Positions 1 to 6,638 of a stretch of 9,535 nucleotides of DNA are shown in pieces. The stretch lies in assembly GCA_027063075.1 (NCBI GenBank), contig JAMOSM010000109.1:1-9535 (forward strand), read 5' to 3'. A program made the translations under genes and the position numbers. Position 1 is the first letter of the stretch. Each line of letters begins with the position of its first letter. The notes under the pieces are model-generated. The model searched no databases. It was not told the DNA's origin and saw only the letters and a program-made list of their open reading frames with translations. Source of the stretch: Nautiliaceae bacterium. GTDB taxonomy: Bacteria > Campylobacterota > Campylobacteria > Campylobacterales > Nautiliaceae.

Positions 1-1
1 T

Positions 2-904
2 GATGTAAATGAACCCGGGATTTATCAGGAGCTTTTTGAAAAAGTGTATCTTATGCCTTTTCCTTCTCTTGGGTGGGAAGATACAAAAACAAGACTTCTT
101 GAAATAAAAGAAAAAAGCAATATTGAAGCAGTTGTTCCAAATTTGGATGCAGAACTTCCTCTTTATATTAAAAATCAGGATAAACTTCATAAACTTGGAA
201 TAAAAACGTTTTTGCCAACGTTAGAAAATTTTGAAATGAGAGAAAAAAGGCATCTGCCTGATTTTGCTAAAAAACTTGGTGTAAAACATCCAAAAACAAT
301 TGAAGTTATTTCGCTTGATGATTTAATTAAAGCTGTAAAAGAGATAGGATTTCCTGTAATGATAAAAGGAAATTATTATAAAGCTTACAAGGCTTATAAT
401 CTGGATGAAGCGATTGAATATTTTTATAAAATTTCTAATGAATGGGGATTTCCTCTTTTGGTTCAGGAGGTTGTTAGTGGGGTTGAGATAAATTATGTTG
501 GGCTTTCAAATAAAAAGCTTTTAGGTGGAGTTGGTATAAAAAAACTAACAACAACCGAACTTGGAAAAGTATGGAGTGCTCTTAGTATAAAAAATGAAAA
601 ACTTTTTGAGCTTGCAAAAAAGTTTGTTGATATTACAGGTTGGAGAGGAGCTTTTGAGCTTGAGGCTATTGCAAACGGGGATGATATTTATTTAATTGAA
701 ATTAATCCGAGGTTTCCTGCATGGGTTTATTTTGCGACGATGCTTGGAATTAATCTTCCAAAAATGATGGTTGATATTATGGAAGGAAAAGAAGTAAAAG
801 AGCAGTTTGAGTATCCTGTTGAAAAGATGTATGTAAGGTATGTTGAAGAGACAATGACAAATTTTAAAGATTTTACAAAACTTTTAACGCAAAAAGAATT
901 ATAA
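2..904 (+). CDS. ATP-grasp ligase (carboxylate-amine ligase type), 5' truncated by window edge
   Basis: The frame is open from nt 2, so the gene begins upstream; the GTG at 44 is an internal Val codon. Residues are counted from nt 2 (300 visible). The first ~65 are the end of a Rossmann-like pre-ATP-grasp domain (NEPGIY and LMPFPSLGW motifs), as in CarB-like stand-alone ATP-grasp proteins. The ATP-grasp domain follows: Lys122 in FPVMIKGNYY is the likely ATP-phosphate lysine, QEVVSGVEINYVG spans the central strand, and the metal-binding motif is EINPRFPAW (Glu233, Asn235, Arg237). Known for the family: an acyl-phosphate made with ATP is attacked by an amine or other nucleophile. The substrate cannot be read from sequence. 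From comparison with such proteins, roughly 40-60 N-terminal residues are missing (estimate). Nine bases separate it from the decarboxylase gene, suggesting the two enzymes act in one pathway. Its last helix-rich ~40 residues have no recognised motif. Confidence 0.9.
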   Translation, partial: DVNEPGIYQELFEKVYLMPFPSLGWEDTKTRLLEIKEKSNIEAVVPNLDAELPLYIKNQDKLHKLGIKTFLPTLENFEMREKRHLPDFAKKLGVKHPKTIEVISLDDLIKAVKEIGFPVMIKGNYYKAYKAYNLDEAIEYFYKISNEWGFPLLVQEVVSGVEINYVGLSNKKLLGGVGIKKLTTTELGKVWSALSIKNEKLFELAKKFVDITGWRGAFELEAIANGDDIYLIEINPRFPAWVYFATMLGINLPKMMVDIMEGKEVKEQFEYPVEKMYVRYVEETMTNFKDFTKLLTQKEL

Positions 905-913
905 GGAGAGGTT

Positions 914-2248
914 ATGAAATATGTAAAGCCTATGATAAACAGAATAGATTTTAATTTGGCAAGTAAATACGGCAGTCCGTATAAAGTTCAAAGAATAAAG
1001 AGTGAAATTGAGGGTGTTAGTGTAAATGATTTGGCTAATGAATATGGAAGTCCTCTTTTTGTATTTTCTCAAAGACAGATTGAAGAAAAATATAATGAAT
1101 TTAAAGAGGCTTTTTCGAGCAGATATCCAAAAGTTCAGTTTTGGTGGAGCTATAAAACCAATTATCTTGATGCGATTTGTAAAATTTTTCATAAACTTGG
1201 AAGCAAGGCTGAGGTTGTAAGTGAGTTTGAATATCAAAAGGCAAGACATCTTGGAGTCGATGGAAAAGATATTATATTCAATGGACCTTATAAACCAAAA
1301 GAGGCATTAAGAGTTGCTGTAAAAGAGGGGGCAAAGATTCATATTGACCATTGGTATGAGATAAACGACCTTGAAGAGATAGCCGATGAGCTTGGAGTTG
1401 AAATTCCTGTAGCTATTAGATGTAATATGGATACGGGGGTTTATCCTGCTTGGAGTAGGTTTGGTTTTAATATTGACAATGGTGAAGCATATGATGCAAT
1501 AAAGAGAATTTATGAAGGAAAAAAACTTATATTAACCGGTCTTCACTCGCATATTGGTACTTTTATGTTAAGCACTGAAGCTTATAAAAACGAAACAATA
1601 AAATTAGTTCAGCTTAAAAACAGAGTTGAAGAGGATTTTGGATATAAAATTGAATATATTGATGTTGGCGGAGGTTTTGCAAGTAAAAACAGGTTAAAAG
1701 GGGTTTATCAATCGCCTGAAGTTATTGTGCCAAGTCCAGATGAGTATGCTGAGGCTATAGTAAATGCTATTTATGAAAATAATAAAGGTGATTTACCAAA
1801 ACTTTATCTTGAAACCGGAAGAGCTTTGATTGATGAGGCTGGGTATTTGCTCACAAGCGTATTTGCAAGCAAAAGACTGCCTGATGGTAAAAAGAGTTAT
1901 ATTGTGGATGCCGGGGTAAATCTTTTATATACGGCATTTTGGTATAACTTTGAGATTTTTCTTGATAAAAGGTATGAAGGTCTTAATGAACCAAGTCAGA
2001 TAAATGGTCCTCTTTGTATGAATATTGATATTATTTCAGAAAATATTATGCTCCCTCCTCTTGATAGGGGAAGTGTTTTGACTATCTGGCCTGTTGGAGC
2101 ATATAATGTAACTCAATGGATGCAGTTTATTAGATACAGACCAAGAGTGCTTTTAATAGATAAAGATTCAAATGTACATATTATAAGAGAGGCTGAAAAT
2201 TTAGAAGATATTATAAAAAGAGAACAAATTCCAGATTTTTTAAAGTAG
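914..2248 (+). CDS. Fold-type III PLP-dependent decarboxylase, LysA-like but with altered substrate site
   Basis: This 444-aa cytoplasmic enzyme has the alanine-racemase-like barrel plus beta-domain layout of diaminopimelate/ornithine/arginine-type decarboxylases. Lys81 in WWSYKTN is the Schiff-base lysine. HSHIG (211-215) stacks on the cofactor, VGGGF (251-255) and ETGR (300-303) bind its phosphate, and Cys368 in GPLCMNID is the catalytic cysteine donated across the dimer. GAYNVTQW (395-402) closes the site. Against remembered diaminopimelate decarboxylases, the Glu after the catalytic Cys is Met369, and the Arg of the usual IRPxxY motif is Thr340, while Tyr344, Tyr397 and Arg303 remain. The cofactor machinery looks intact but the carboxylate-recognition residues do not, so I do not call it lysA. 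The substrate is probably another basic or conjugated amino acid (inference). The start follows a strong AAGGAGAGG ribosome site 9 nt after the ligase stop. It could be LysA of unusual sequence, but the neighbours argue against that. Confidence 0.88.
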   Translation: MKYVKPMINRIDFNLASKYGSPYKVQRIKSEIEGVSVNDLANEYGSPLFVFSQRQIEEKYNEFKEAFSSRYPKVQFWWSYKTNYLDAICKIFHKLGSKAEVVSEFEYQKARHLGVDGKDIIFNGPYKPKEALRVAVKEGAKIHIDHWYEINDLEEIADELGVEIPVAIRCNMDTGVYPAWSRFGFNIDNGEAYDAIKRIYEGKKLILTGLHSHIGTFMLSTEAYKNETIKLVQLKNRVEEDFGYKIEYIDVGGGFASKNRLKGVYQSPEVIVPSPDEYAEAIVNAIYENNKGDLPKLYLETGRALIDEAGYLLTSVFASKRLPDGKKSYIVDAGVNLLYTAFWYNFEIFLDKRYEGLNEPSQINGPLCMNIDIISENIMLPPLDRGSVLTIWPVGAYNVTQWMQFIRYRPRVLLIDKDSNVHIIREAENLEDIIKREQIPDFLK

Positions 2249-2252
2249 GTAA

Positions 2253-4277
2253 ATGAACTTAAAAGTATTTTTTAAGCCCTTTGCGGCTATTTTGTTTTTA
2301 AGGGATTACAGGCTTGGAATTTTTATTTTTCTTCTTTCTTTTTTACTTCCAAGCGTTGCTCTTTTGGGAGTTGTCGGACTTGTTTCTACTATACTTTTTG
2401 CTGAGTTTGTAGATATTAGAGATGAATATTTAAAATACGGTTTTTATCTTTATAACTCTTTACTTGTTGGAATGGGTGTTGGGTATTTTTATGATGTAAG
2501 TTTAACAACGGTGTTTTTAACCTCATTTTTGGCGGTTTTTACTTTTTTGTTGTCTTTTGGAATGAATAAAATTTTTGAGTTTTTTGCAATTCCCATTTTA
2601 TCTTTACCTTTTGCACTTGTAAGTATGCTTTTTTACCTTGCAAGTTTAAAATATACCAATCTTTTAAGCAATATTTTACATAGATTGCCTTTTTTTGACG
2701 TTAATATTAATTTTTTAATAAGTGCTTATCTAAAATCGTTTGGAACAATTGTTTTTTTGCCTTTTAATATTGCCGGGCTTATAATTGCTTTTATTGTGTT
2801 TTATTATTCAAGAATAATGTTTTTTATGAGTGTAATAGGTTTTTTTGTAGGAGTCTGGGTTCATTCGTTTTTTGTTCCTTTTTATCAGGCATTAAATTCT
2901 CCTTATAATTTTAATTTTATTTTAATTGCAATGTCTTTAGGGGGAATTTTTTTAATTCCGAATTTAAAAAACTATTTTTTAGCTCTTATTGGAGTTGTTG
3001 TAAGTGTTGTTTTAATAGATGCTTTGGAAGTATTTTTTAATATTTACTCTTTACCTGTTTATACCTTGCCTTTTAATATCGTGGTAATTTTGTTTTTACT
3101 TCTTTTATATTGGATTGGTTATGAGTATTATAACTTTAATATTAAAGAAACACCGGAAAAAAGTCTTAGTTATTATTTAAGCAATATCTTACGTTTTGGA
3201 GGAAAAGATATAAAAATTTATCTTCCTTTTACTGGAAAGTGGAGTGTTTATCAGGCTTTTGATGGAGAGTGGACTCATAAGGGTAAGTGGAGATATGCTT
3301 ATGATTTTGTAATTAAAAAAAATGGAAAAACTTATGAAAACGATGGGCTTTTTTTGACTGATTATTATGCTTTTGGAAAGCCTGTGATAGCTCCTGTTAA
3401 TGGATATGTTGTAGCTCTTCGCTCAGACCTTCCTGATAATTATATAGGAGTTGTGGATAGGGAGAATAACTGGGGAAATTATGTAATTATTAAAAGCGAT
3501 GCCGGATTTTATGTAGAGATTTCCCATCTTATGCAGCATTCTGTTACTGTAAAAGTTGGAGATTATGTAAAATTTGGTGATATTATAGGAAAGTGTGGAA
3601 ACAGTGGATATTCACCTGAACCACATATTCATATACAAGTCCAAAAATATCCTTATCTTGGAAGTGAAACACTTCCTTTTAAATTTGTAGATTATATAAA
3701 AGAAAATAGACTTTTTTTTTATTCTCTTCCGAAAAAAGATGAAGAGATTGAACATTTAGTGCCGGATAAATCGCTAAAATCAAAACTTACTTTTATTTTA
3801 GATGATAAATTTAGGTATGAAGTTATTGAAAATGGTGAGAAGAAAGAAGAAATTGAAATAGTTGTAAATATGAATGAAAAAGGGGAGTTTTATTTTTTTG
3901 ACGGGAATAATAAACTTTATTTTTATTTTGTAGAAAAACTATTTTATTTTTATGATTATGAAGGTACGGATGGATATTTAAAGGAGCTGTTTAAATTGGC
4001 TCCTAAAGTTCCAATGATTAATAAAAATGTAGTTTATCAAGATGTTTTACCTCTTTTTATTAACTATTCTGGCTTAAAACGCAGTTTTGTAGAGTTTTTA
4101 AGCTCTTTTAATTATAAGATTTTCAGCAAAGAAGTTACATATGAAAAAGAGTACTTAAAAATAAAATCTGAATATGGAGAAGTTTATTTTTCATTTTATG
4201 AAAAGGGATTTGATAAAATTAAATTTAAAAATATTGAGCTTAGGAGAATAGATGAAAAAAATTATTTTAATTCTTAG
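2253..4277 (+). CDS. Urea-transporter-fold membrane domain fused to M23/LytM metallopeptidase domain
   Basis: A 674-aa fusion. Residues ~20-290 are about ten membrane segments with the internal duplication of the UT (urea transporter) family: LYNSLLVGMG (66-75) then LSLPFALVSMLF (116-127), repeated as the ALNSPYNFNF region (213-222) then LPVYTLPFNIVVILFL (267-282). Known UT proteins pass urea-like small neutral amides passively. Residues ~320-480 are an M23 (lysostaphin/LytM) domain: His342 and Asp351 (HKG...YAYDF variant), PVIAPVNGYVV (377-387), His425 in ISHLMQH, and zinc/catalytic His458-x-His460 in PHIHIQVQ. M23 enzymes cut peptidoglycan cross-bridges or act as LytM regulators; all key residues seem present. 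Residues ~500-674 look beta-rich and match nothing I recognise. No separate signal peptide is needed because the first membrane segment would insert it. Its ribosome site is weak (AGG 3 nt from ATG), so translation is probably coupled to the gene ending 4 nt upstream. The next gene starts inside its end. Confidence 0.87.
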   Translation: MNLKVFFKPFAAILFLRDYRLGIFIFLLSFLLPSVALLGVVGLVSTILFAEFVDIRDEYLKYGFYLYNSLLVGMGVGYFYDVSLTTVFLTSFLAVFTFLLSFGMNKIFEFFAIPILSLPFALVSMLFYLASLKYTNLLSNILHRLPFFDVNINFLISAYLKSFGTIVFLPFNIAGLIIAFIVFYYSRIMFFMSVIGFFVGVWVHSFFVPFYQALNSPYNFNFILIAMSLGGIFLIPNLKNYFLALIGVVVSVVLIDALEVFFNIYSLPVYTLPFNIVVILFLLLLYWIGYEYYNFNIKETPEKSLSYYLSNILRFGGKDIKIYLPFTGKWSVYQAFDGEWTHKGKWRYAYDFVIKKNGKTYENDGLFLTDYYAFGKPVIAPVNGYVVALRSDLPDNYIGVVDRENNWGNYVIIKSDAGFYVEISHLMQHSVTVKVGDYVKFGDIIGKCGNSGYSPEPHIHIQVQKYPYLGSETLPFKFVDYIKENRLFFYSLPKKDEEIEHLVPDKSLKSKLTFILDDKFRYEVIENGEKKEEIEIVVNMNEKGEFYFFDGNNKLYFYFVEKLFYFYDYEGTDGYLKELFKLAPKVPMINKNVVYQDVLPLFINYSGLKRSFVEFLSSFNYKIFSKEVTYEKEYLKIKSEYGEVYFSFYEKGFDKIKFKNIELRRIDEKNYFNS

Positions 4278-4869
4278 CAGTGTTTTTTTATTTGCTTTAA
4301 GTAAAGATGAAATAAGAAAAATATATTATGAGTCTTATAACTATGAAAAAATGGGGGATTATAAAGATGCTATTAAGGTTTTAATTCCTCTTTATAAAGA
4401 ATTTCCAAACGGATATACTCTTAATTTAAGGCTTGGATGGCTTTTTTATCTGAATAAAAATTATGAAAATGCAATAAAACACTATAATATAGCTTCTAAA
4501 ATTCATTCATATTCTCTTGAGCCAAAGCTTGGACTTATGAGGGTTTTTAATTTTTTAGGAAAGTATGATAAAAGTATAAAAATCGGCAATACTGTTTTAA
4601 GAAGCGATTATTATAATTATTATGGAAATTATTATTATGGAAATGCTCTTTTAGGAATTAAGGATTATAAGAATGCTATTTTATTAGCAAATAAAATACT
4701 AACCCTTTATCCAACAAGCATTTTATTTTTAAATCTTTTAGGAAAAAGTTATTTTTATAATAAAGATTTTAAAAAAGCAAAAGATATTTTTGAAAATGTG
4801 TTAATACTAGACCCAAACAATGTAGTTGCAAAAGAGTTTTTAAAAAGAATAAAAGGAAAAAATAGATGA
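4252..4869 (+). CDS. Secreted tetratricopeptide-repeat (TPR) protein
   Basis: A 205-aa protein with a short Sec-type signal (MKK, hydrophobic 4-16, likely cleavage near A15-L-S17) and no lipobox cysteine, so probably a soluble periplasmic protein. The rest is helical TPR-like repeats: ~27-58 (YEKMGDYKDAIKVLIPLYKEFP), ~60-93 (LGWLFYLNKNYENAIKHYNIA), ~95-125, ~128-157 and ~161-193 (LGKSYFYNKDFKKAKDIFENVLILDP). TPR arrays bind other proteins; the obvious partners are the UT-M23 protein and the beta-barrel encoded on either side. It overlaps the UT-M23 gene by 26 nt and has its own good AGGAG (4242-4246) 5 nt before ATG. It overlaps the barrel gene by 4 nt (ATGA). The TPR-then-barrel order recalls YaiO-like and BcsC/PgaA-like outer-membrane proteins in which both parts sit in one chain (inference). 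Confidence 0.85.
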   Translation: MKKIILILSSVFLFALSKDEIRKIYYESYNYEKMGDYKDAIKVLIPLYKEFPNGYTLNLRLGWLFYLNKNYENAIKHYNIASKIHSYSLEPKLGLMRVFNFLGKYDKSIKIGNTVLRSDYYNYYGNYYYGNALLGIKDYKNAILLANKILTLYPTSILFLNLLGKSYFYNKDFKKAKDIFENVLILDPNNVVAKEFLKRIKGKNR

Positions 4870-5687
4870 AGTTTTTAAATATTATGGCTGTAGCGAGTAT
4901 AAGTTTTGCTTTTAATATAATGCCTTATGGTGCTTATGTAAATTATAGTAATAAAGCTTTAAAAGACAATGCTTATGTGGCGGGAATATATGCTTCTTTT
5001 TTTAAAAGTCCTTTTAAGTTTGAATTTGATGCAGAAGCTACAAAGATTACTTATAAAGATAATACGCCTGAGTGGAATCAGCAGGATTTAACAGCTGTTG
5101 TTAATTACTATAAAGGATATAATTTTGCTTATAAAATAGGTATTCACAATATTTTTATAAATCAAAACGGAAATAAAGATGATTATGACAAGGTGTTTTT
5201 TTTAGGAATGCTTTATTATAAATATTTAAAATACAATGTTGGAATAGATATTTTTTATTCCATGTATGACGGATTTAATGTAACTCAGTTATCTCCTAAA
5301 ATAGGATTTAATTTTGGAAATTACTATTCACCTGAGGGAAGTTTTTATTTTGAAGCAAGACTTAATCAAATTCATATTTCAAACTCAAATCAAACTCCTC
5401 ATCAGGATTACACCAACTTAGATTTTAAACTTCAAAATTTTAAAGGACCTTGGGTAACTACACTTAAAGGAAATTTTGGAAGAAATGCTTATAAAGTTGA
5501 TAATGGAGGATTTGTTGTTTATAATTTAGGGAATGAGTATAAATACAGCGTGGGTTTAAAAGTTAATTACAGTTTAAATACTTACAGTTCTGTTGGAATT
5601 GGATATTCTGTTTCAAATTATAAATTAAATATAGGAGGAAACGCTCATTCTTCCACTGTAGTAGTAGAATACTCAAGAGCTTTTTAA
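4866..5687 (+). CDS. Predicted outer-membrane beta-barrel protein
   Basis: A 273-aa protein with an N-terminal signal (residues 1-15, cleavage after ISFA). It then has long runs of alternating polar and aromatic or aliphatic residues typical of transmembrane strands, e.g. PFKFEFDAEATKITY, YNVGIDIFYSMYDGF, YYSPEGSFYFEARLNQIHI, KYSVGLKVNYSLN, SSVGIGYSV. It ends in VVVEYSRAF: a C-terminal Phe preceded by alternating hydrophobics is the usual BamA-recognised signal of outer-membrane proteins. About 10-12 strands would fit the length (estimate). No family motif is certain; a YaiO-like or other small barrel is possible. It is last in the operon, with an AAGGA (4853-4857) 8 nt before the ATG and a 4-nt overlap with the TPR gene, so the two are probably made together. 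Its stop codon lies within the convergent hairpin. The cargo or function is unknown. Confidence 0.77.
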   Translation: MKFLNIMAVASISFAFNIMPYGAYVNYSNKALKDNAYVAGIYASFFKSPFKFEFDAEATKITYKDNTPEWNQQDLTAVVNYYKGYNFAYKIGIHNIFINQNGNKDDYDKVFFLGMLYYKYLKYNVGIDIFYSMYDGFNVTQLSPKIGFNFGNYYSPEGSFYFEARLNQIHISNSNQTPHQDYTNLDFKLQNFKGPWVTTLKGNFGRNAYKVDNGGFVVYNLGNEYKYSVGLKVNYSLNTYSSVGIGYSVSNYKLNIGGNAHSSTVVVEYSRAF

Positions 5688-5697
5688 AAAAGCTCTT
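5675..5697. terminator. Bidirectional terminator hairpin between convergent genes
   Basis: AAGAGCTTTTT (5675-5685) and AAAAAGCTCTT (5687-5697) are perfect inverted arms around one base. Either strand forms a GAGC/GCTC-cored hairpin preceded by A and followed by T residues, so it can stop both the operon and metF. The operon's last stop (5685-5687) and the metF stop (5684-5686 on -) both lie inside it, so it is also coding. The tail on the + side is only TTTTA, so efficiency is uncertain. Confidence 0.7.
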
Positions 5698-6586
5698 TTA
5701 CTATTTCAAACCTGTTAGCAGTCATTATATGAATTTTTGGATGTTTTTTAAGTATATTTTTAAATAGACTTTTACTAAGTGTAAGCCCTGTTTTATACTC
5801 TTCTTCTTCACTTATTTTATGTGCTTTTATCAGTTTTTCTATCCAAGAGTCTGGAACATAGATTCCGGGAACATGTGAGTGTAGAAACTGGGCAGTTTTA
5901 AGTTTTGTAATAGGAAAAAAGCCAAAAATTATTTCAAACTCTTTTCTTTCATCATTAAATTCACTTCTTACTTTGTCCCTTATTTCAAGCATTTTATCGA
6001 CAATTTCCATATCATATACAGGCTGGGTGATAATTGCAGCGGCATAGTTTTTTACTTTTTTATAAATTTTTCTCTCAATTGTTGAAAAATTTTTTGCATA
6101 TGAATTGCTAACAGCAAAGGGGGTAATTGGTTTTGGTTTTATTTTAAATTCTTTTCCGCTGTAGTCCATTCCATTATTAAAAGCTCTTATAATTTCAAGT
6201 AATAAATTACTGTTTCCTTCTACTACTCCTTTTACTTTCGGCTGGTCTGACATACTTGCAGGATCGCCCGTTAAGGCTAAGATATGGGTTACATCTAAGT
6301 CATTTGCTCCAAGCAGGTCGCTTTGAAGGGCAATTTTGTTTCTGTCTCTCATACTCATTGTTGCAATTACAGGTTTTTTAAATTTTTCTTGAATTTTAAA
6401 AGCTGCTATGATTGAATTATATTTTAGCTTACTTAATGGACAGTCTGTTGTTGAGAATCCGTCTATATATTTATATGCTTCACTTTTTTCAATTTTTTCT
6501 AGCATTGGGTTTATAGTTGGCAGTTTTGGAGGAGTGGTTTCAAGGGTTATTATTCTTTCTTTTAATTTTTCTTTTAAATTTATCAT
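5684..6586 (-). CDS. metF: Methylenetetrahydrofolate reductase family protein
   Basis: A 300-aa cytoplasmic flavoenzyme close to the ~296-aa length of E. coli MetF. It reduces 5,10-methylene-THF to 5-methyl-THF for methionine synthesis and C1 metabolism. LETTPPK (15-21) matches the FEFFPP strand and puts Glu16 where the proton-donor Glu of MetF sits. MSMRDRNKIALQSDLLGA (77-94) and ALTGDP (104-109, with the flavin-contacting Asp108) are typical. FGFFPITKLKTAQFL (221-235) is the conserved C-terminal barrel motif. The RDRNxIALQSDLLGA wording is nearer to acetogen, archaeal and actinobacterial versions than to enteric MetF. The electron donor cannot be deduced; no MetV-like partner is visible. 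The start has AGGGA (6595-6591 on -) 4 nt before ATG. It is transcribed convergently to the envelope operon and divergently from the pabA-like gene. Confidence 0.92.
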   Translation of the reverse strand: MINLKEKLKERIITLETTPPKLPTINPMLEKIEKSEAYKYIDGFSTTDCPLSKLKYNSIIAAFKIQEKFKKPVIATMSMRDRNKIALQSDLLGANDLDVTHILALTGDPASMSDQPKVKGVVEGNSNLLLEIIRAFNNGMDYSGKEFKIKPKPITPFAVSNSYAKNFSTIERKIYKKVKNYAAAIITQPVYDMEIVDKMLEIRDKVRSEFNDERKEFEIIFGFFPITKLKTAQFLHSHVPGIYVPDSWIEKLIKAHKISEEEEYKTGLTLSKSLFKNILKKHPKIHIMTANRFEIVKELF

Positions 6587-6610
6587 AAATTCCCTTTTTG
6601 TTGAAATTTT

Positions 6611-6616
6611 AATATA
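6611..6616 (-). promoter_or_regulatory. Likely -10 element for metF
   Basis: On the minus strand this reads TATATT, which predicts a transcript start near 6604 and a leader of about 18 nt carrying the AGGGA site. No convincing -35 is seen, as is common in Campylobacterota promoters. It overlaps the -10 of the divergent gene. Confidence 0.45.
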
Positions 6617-6618
6617 AT
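6613..6618 (+). promoter_or_regulatory. Consensus -10 (TATAAT) for the pabA-like gene
   Basis: A perfect TATAAT follows a T-rich stretch, with no good -35 at 17 bp. The predicted transcript start near 6625 is downstream of the TTG at 6621, which excludes that codon as the translation start and supports the ATG at 6639. Confidence 0.6.
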
Positions 6619-6638
6619 TTTTGAAAAAAAGGCAGTTG

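Noticed and set aside
44..46. GTG as start codon of the first gene
   Set aside because: The frame is open back to nt 2 and encodes the conserved NEPGIY segment of the pre-ATP-grasp domain, with no ribosome site before the GTG; the gene is cut by the window edge.
1026..1220. 64-codon open frame on the plus strand
   Set aside because: It is out of frame inside the decarboxylase gene, across its PLP-lysine region; no ribosome site or recognisable protein.
899..1249. 116-codon open frame on the minus strand
   Set aside because: It lies antisense to the well-supported decarboxylase, has no family features, and its Phe/Ile/Leu/Asn-rich translation is typical of the reverse strand of an AT-rich gene.
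3712..3720. Run of nine T residues as a phase-variation tract in the UT-M23 gene
   Set aside because: Slippage would cut off the C-terminal domain, but T9 runs are expected by chance at this base composition and known Campylobacterota phase tracts are usually poly-G/C. Kept only as a possible sequencing-error site; the frame reads through intact.
6408..6617. 69-codon open frame on the plus strand
   Set aside because: It is antisense to the metF N-terminus and runs into the divergent promoter; its hydrophobic look comes from low-GC composition.
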